A stretch of 64,000 nt of DNA from Hyalella azteca (taxonomy: Eukaryota > Arthropoda > Malacostraca > Amphipoda > Hyalellidae), in assembly GCF_000764305.2 (NCBI RefSeq), contig NW_025933011.1, positions 434,001 to 498,000 on the forward strand, given 5' to 3'. The position numbers and the translations under genes were made by a program. The notes under the pieces are model-generated. The model made no database searches. It had not been told where the DNA came from and was given only the letters and a program-made list of their open reading frames with translations. This document shows positions 58,917 to 64,000 of this stretch, piece after piece; position 1 is the first letter of the stretch; each line of letters starts with the position of its first letter.

Positions 58917-59515
58917 TTTTCTGTCATAGTGAATTAATTCACTTATCCCAATTAAAATGGTATGAAATTACAAGCTGTCCTGTAAGTTTACAGATACAGA
59001 AGAAATGCTATATGGCTGCTGATATGAAGCTTGCAGTGGACAATGTTGTAATAAATGATCAATGGCATGTTCATGGAAGCAGTAATATCACATCAATAAT
59101 ATGGTAATGTATGGATGTGGTAATATTGTATCAATAAAGGAAAAACATGTACAAATCACAGAAAATGTCAATTATTCTACATCTACTACATACATCATCT
59201 ATAAAGGGAAAGGACTCCAGAGTAGGTACTGTTAGTAATGGATGAGTACACTCTGTATTCTTCAGATGTTTTAGAAGTTTTGTTTCAAGTGTCCCGAATA
59301 ACCTTTTTCCCAGGGGTAATTTGGGATGCTGCTCTTCTTTTGCGTCTGGCACCTTACATTTACAAATATCATTTGGAATTTTTTCAGTGATATGATACAA
59401 TAACCCTGCCAAAGACCTTTAAAATGAGCTCAAATTCAATTATGACATATTTCATAGTCAGAAATTATCAACAAAAAAGGCTCAAAATTGTACTTTATTA
59501 CCCTGTTTGGCGGTA
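58917..59515 (-). mobile_element. TIR-type element R, copy B (uninterrupted)
   Basis: It begins on the minus strand with TACCGCCAAACAGGGTAATA and is collinear with the two parts of copy A. A 93-codon minus frame (59131-59412, TTG at the opening) runs through the middle; its translation (KCKVPDAKEEQHPKLP) is partly matched by copy A (CKVPEEKN), so it may be a decayed coding segment. No transposase motif was recognised. Confidence 0.7.
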
Positions 59516-59880
59516 TCAATTGTAATGTGCAGACGGCCTACGTCTGTGCTGATCATTGAGCATTGCTCATACCATGGTGCCAATCCATAGGTTATTCAAA
59601 AGAACCTGTTCTTATGTCATTTTGAACCGATCAACGCTTTTTTATGGACCGATCGTAAAACACACCTTCACCGGCAAAAGCTTTCACACTTCTGAAGAAA
59701 GGTGAGCTGACAGCTACACTGGCCGTGGGGCGTGGGTGGACCTAATTTGAATTTGAATGCATGCATCGATTTGAAATCCTATAGACTATAATAGACATAG
59801 TATACAAGTCATAGAGCCTAAATTTTTAATATCTATAAAAAAATGTACGTTTCTGCATGTATTATAATGCTGTTAACATT
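59516..59880. other. unassigned sequence before the gap
   Basis: Less AT-rich, with a plus-strand donor-like AAGGTGAGCT at about 59699. No ORF supported. Confidence 0.3.
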
Positions 59881-60342
59881 NNNNNNNNNNNNNNNNNNNN
59901 NNNNNNNNNNNNNNNNNNNNNNNNNNNNNNNNNNNNNNNNNNNNNNNNNNNNNNNNNNNNNNNNNNNNNNNNNNNNNNNNNNNNNNNNNNNNNNNNNNNN
60001 NNNNNNNNNNNNNNNNNNNNNNNNNNNNNNNNNNNNNNNNNNNNNNNNNNNNNNNNNNNNNNNNNNNNNNNNNNNNNNNNNNNNNNNNNNNNNNNNNNNN
60101 NNNNNNNNNNNNNNNNNNNNNNNNNNNNNNNNNNNNNNNNNNNNNNNNNNNNNNNNNNNNNNNNNNNNNNNNNNNNNNNNNNNNNNNNNNNNNNNNNNNN
60201 NNNNNNNNNNNNNNNNNNNNNNNNNNNNNNNNNNNNNNNNNNNNNNNNNNNNNNNNNNNNNNNNNNNNNNNNNNNNNNNNNNNNNNNNNNNNNNNNNNNN
60301 NNNNNNNNNNNNNNNNNNNNNNNNNNNNNNNNNNNNNNNNNN
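59881..60342. other. assembly gap, 462 N
   Basis: Unresolved bases. ORFs drawn across it are artefacts. It could hide part of the 5' end of the minus-strand ACSL gene or a repeat. Confidence 1.
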
Positions 60343-63300
60343 GACCGGTGAGTACCTGGGGTGTTGTTGTGAGGGGGAGTGCTTGGGTGTGCCTGTGGTG
60401 TCTATGAGAGTGATGCAACTACACTGCCTTAGTGCTATACATCAGGGTGATCCATGGACCAGGTAAAGAGTGCTCTTACTGTGCTAGTCTACTGTTGAGG
60501 AATCACCACCATTTCTTACTGTGCTCTCCTTTCCAGGACCTTTATTTGTCTCCATGCCAACCAAGACTTCTAGGCTATTGCTTATCTTACTGTAATCTTA
60601 ATTCCCTTGTGTCGCAGGTTAGGATGTTCTGTTTAAAATTATTGTTTACTGCAAAGTTGGACCATATTGTACTATTCGGCTCTCGGACAGAATATTGCAG
60701 TCACCCATGAGGGATTTTCCTCTGGAGGGTGGTTGCCTAGCTTATCCTGTGAAGGATATTTGGTGCCCTCGGGATTATCTTGTACTAATGGCTCTTGACT
60801 GTGTTCTTAGTTCAAGTACAGTGTTGTTTGGGAATTACCTGTTTCATTGTCCCAAATTGTTTCTCAGGGTTGGAGGTAGGCTTAGCTAGGTATTGCATCT
60901 TAGGGTGATTGAGCTAATCTTCACATATCTTTTGTGAACCCCTGTTGACCGGACCGCAACAATGTTCTTGGTGTACCACGTGTTCTTATGTGTGATGTCA
61001 CCGCAGGCATATGTAAACAAAGCATGACAGATGGGAACAGTTTTCGATTGAAATCGATGGTTATTTGTGAATAATATTTTTGATTGTGATATTATAACAT
61101 ATTTCTGATGGTGAAATAATTTTGATTGTGATATTGACACTTGCCAGTAGTATCAACATTTGAACATCGAAGTTCTAACATAATTACGAGATAAAAGGAC
61201 TGAGCAGAGCTGAGATCATGGCTGAAGCTTCATAACCGATGTCATAATTGTCATTGTCATTTTTTACGTCATTGATATCATTCTGGAACCAACGTAAGTA
61301 ACTAAGGAATTTCCCAGTTCAAATATTTATTGATATATTTATATCAATTTCAAAACTTTATGTATTTCTAAAGGGAGTTGTGATGAGACCATGGGAGTTG
61401 AACCGTTGAGTTTAGACCATTGCAACTTGCAACAGGGGCCCAAGGGCCAAGGGCATGGGGCCTTGCGAAGGGTTAAGACCACGGACCGCCGCACAGCGGT
61501 GGACCGACATAAGTACCTCTCTTCATAAACTTCCACTATGGCTCATACCAATCATAATTCATGCAACTATGCAAGTCTATGCAGTATGCATGAATTATGA
61601 AGTCTATAATTGTGCACTGGTTATATCAAGTGAGGAAAACATCTACCTTTAGGGCCGCAACTAGAGCTTTCTTGCCATTTCCAGAACTGTGAGATTTCTG
61701 CCAGATGAATTACCTTCTATCTAATTGTTAACTAAAGTGCACGGTCCAGGGTGCAGAGTTTGCAGCTGCGTTGCCAAGTTATGGATTTTCAGCCCAAAAT
61801 GTTGCCAGCCATTTTCAAGATGCATTGCTAAGTAATTTTGCATTGCTAAGTAAAAATGCTGATAACAACTTTGATAGTATACCTATCCCTTACTCTCCAT
61901 GCACTGCAACACTTACACTCATCGCAACTGATTTCCAGACAAGCTTCACTGCATTCTGATCCCTCCAACGTACCAGAAACCTTACTATGTGCACTTGCAG
62001 CCTTTCATATTTTCAACTATTCTCTAAATAGTTGGCCGAAGACTGGCATTCTGGCAAATATCTGAAATGCAATAATTTCAACTCAAAAGTTTCAGCAAGA
62101 TCTTCTGAAGGCATAAATTTTGCTGCTGATGCGGCGCCAAAGATCTTGCAACATTCACTCACTCGCTGCACCCTGTTGCAAGGTCAGGCCGCAAGATTTA
62201 AATCGTCAAACATACAAACTTCTGACTTTGACTTTGCAGTTTGCAGACTGCCGCTTCCCGGGTGCCCGCCTGTCCCCCTACTGCCCTTTTCTTCCTCGCC
62301 GCCACCCCATATCTTTCCACCGCCCCCAGACTCAGTGGGACAATTTTGCCCACTTTTGGACCCACTGACTGCTTTACCTACTCAGTTACTCTGGTCTATT
62401 TATAGGATTTAAATTGAACTTGAGGAAGAATCTAAAAATCTCTGCTTTACCACTAACATGACTATGCCTATCAGGCTGCCAGAAACATTGATGCCAAAAG
62501 TAACCTTTTTTAGATCAATAAATCCAGTGATGCTGTGAACTTTCAGCAAATGATTCAAGATTGGCCTTCCAAACATTTAAAAATAAATAATAGAACACTA
62601 TCCCATGTTCATATCTAGGTTTTCAGCTAGATTTTTCAACAAGTTGCCGGAAATGAGAGTAGCTAAGAAGTTCAAAAAACAAATATAGGCTAACTAGGTA
62701 ATACAAAGACCCCAGACTGCTGATGGGAATGCTTAGTGCTAGCTGTTGCTAATATGCTACTCACGACTCACGTCGTAGTCGCTTCCGTCACTTGGTGCGT
62801 AACCGTGCGTTAGACTCTATTAGGGGATTTGGACAAAAATTATGGGCAAAAATTCCATCTTAGGTATTCAATTTGTTGTTGACAATTAGACACTCAAATG
62901 ACTCAATGCCATTCAACAGACTTATAATAACTACTATCAACTTAACAGTCTTAACTACTAATTGAGTTCTAAAGGCTAGATAGTAGGCCTACTGGCCTAG
63001 TGTAGTAGGTAGTGTAAATCTTGAGCATATTGCATAGCCTAACTTATACCTATGAATAATGAATCTATGATTGATAGGTATGATCTATGAAGAAATTAAA
63101 AATGAACCAATTTTGAGGAATTTCTTGTTTCCTCAGAAGTCAGAAGTATTAGCTAAGTAGTAAATCAACAGAGTTTTTTTTTAAATACTCGTATTAGAAC
63201 AATCAAAATATTCATATTCCTCAATAATCAAAAATGAGCCTAGTAGGTAGGCTACTAAGCAGATTCAGATATCAGCTTTGATACGTTAACTCACCTTTTG

Positions 63301-64000
63301 ATACCAATAAGAATGAAGAAGCAAAAATATGATAATACTTTATAAAGTTTATATCTTGAGGGTTTCGTTAACGTAAAAGAAATCTTTATCTCGTACTCGT
63401 AGGATAATTGAAGGGCTCAAACAGATAGTGAGCGAGACGCAAACTATGAAACTTTCCTTTCGCCAAGTCGTGCACGTCTGTCCACAGAGTCACAGACACA
63501 GACCACACCTGACACCTCGTTCGTAAGGCTCTCAATTGACGACAAACGACACACATGAGGTGAACGGGCCACTTACAGTGTTACACTTATAGTCAATGCA
63601 TTGCTCAACAACCAAGTCACCACGCCACCGACACAGAATGCCAATTGCGAAGCATGAGAGGGAAGTGTTACCCATTCATTTATTTATACGCCTCCTTAGA
63701 AAATGTACAGAGATCATATCCTTCTCATACTATGTTGTGAAATGTATGAAATTCACGTCAGAGCTATGTTGACTTCATCGTTATTTCTAGTCGTTAACCC
63801 TCTACCGCCGTATGTAACTCTCCACCGCAGGAACATAACTTTAAATTTAAATTATACGTACACTATTGACTGCATAGCAATATAAGGACATTTGTGCGCA
63901 ACAGAGAAGCTTTTAAAGTTGTACGTGGGGGCAATCATCAGTGCAAGTCATTTTGCGCTAACTAGAACGCACCCTATTTTGGAAAAGTAGGCTTGGTACA
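60343..64000. other. unassigned sequence right of the gap
   Basis: No recognisable coding segment. A strongly pyrimidine-rich, GC-rich patch lies at 62245-62335. The segment 63420-63640 is GC- and CpG-richer than its surroundings and could be a promoter region. A plus-strand donor-like GACCGGTGAGTAC sits at the gap edge. Short ORFs here (for example 60432-60710 and 62032-62412) have no motifs. Confidence 0.35.

Noticed and set aside
59843..60466. Long ORFs of 164-207 codons across the N run on both strands
   Set aside because: They exist only because unknown bases were translated without stops.
1..64000. tRNA genes
   Set aside because: I looked for B-box-like GGTTCGANTCC on both strands; the few partial matches (for example in the 29.3- and 47.8-kb retroelement UTRs) lack an A box and cloverleaf.

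Overview
The window is an AT-rich, repeat-laden stretch of animal nuclear DNA. Long non-coding spacers, spliceable exons with GTAAGT donors, Penelope-like and CR1-type retroelement fragments, foldback DNA transposons and many unrelated minisatellites all point to an arthropod, perhaps a crustacean. That placement is inference from general character; no species-diagnostic gene is present. Positions 59881-60342 are an assembly gap of 462 N.

Only two protein-coding loci are well supported. (1) A minus-strand three-exon gene at 570-2822 encodes a predicted 444-residue secreted protein. It has a signal peptide, four mature cysteines, three N-glycosylation sequons and amphipathic helices, and both introns are in phase 0. 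I do not recognise the family; its architecture resembles a helical cytokine, which makes it the most interesting novel candidate here. (2) A minus-strand uninterrupted coding block at 52769-54820 encodes a long-chain acyl-CoA synthetase of the ACSL3/4 type, complete over the catalytic region but lacking a visible N-terminal membrane anchor. Weaker coding candidates are a 52-codon secreted microprotein or first exon at 26547-26705 (-), possible exons near 12.1-12.9 kb (-) and a frameshifted ORF pair at 3.4-3.7 kb (-).

Layout: 0.5-3.0 kb secreted-protein gene; 3-6.2 kb spacer with unidentified small ORFs; 6.3-7.4 kb two minisatellites; 7.4-15 kb mostly featureless spacer; 15-23.5 kb repeat-rich (Penelope-like pieces at 18.6 and 21.7 kb, hammerhead-like core motifs at 15.1 and 21.7 kb, a long hairpin at 21.0-21.3 kb, a dispersed inverted pair at 17.5 and 23.4 kb); 24-31 kb minisatellites, a short TIR element and a CR1-type 3' end; 33.9-34.6 kb a head-to-head Penelope-like pair; 38-51 kb spacer with several minisatellites and a second CR1-type fragment; 52.8-54.8 kb ACSL; 55.9-59.5 kb a nest of related TIR/foldback elements inserted into one another; then the gap and 3.7 kb of unassigned sequence.

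The two recognised genes have no evident functional link: one product is predicted to be secreted, the other activates fatty acids. Nothing suggests an operon. Gene models rest on reading splice signals and family motifs by eye; no searches were run.
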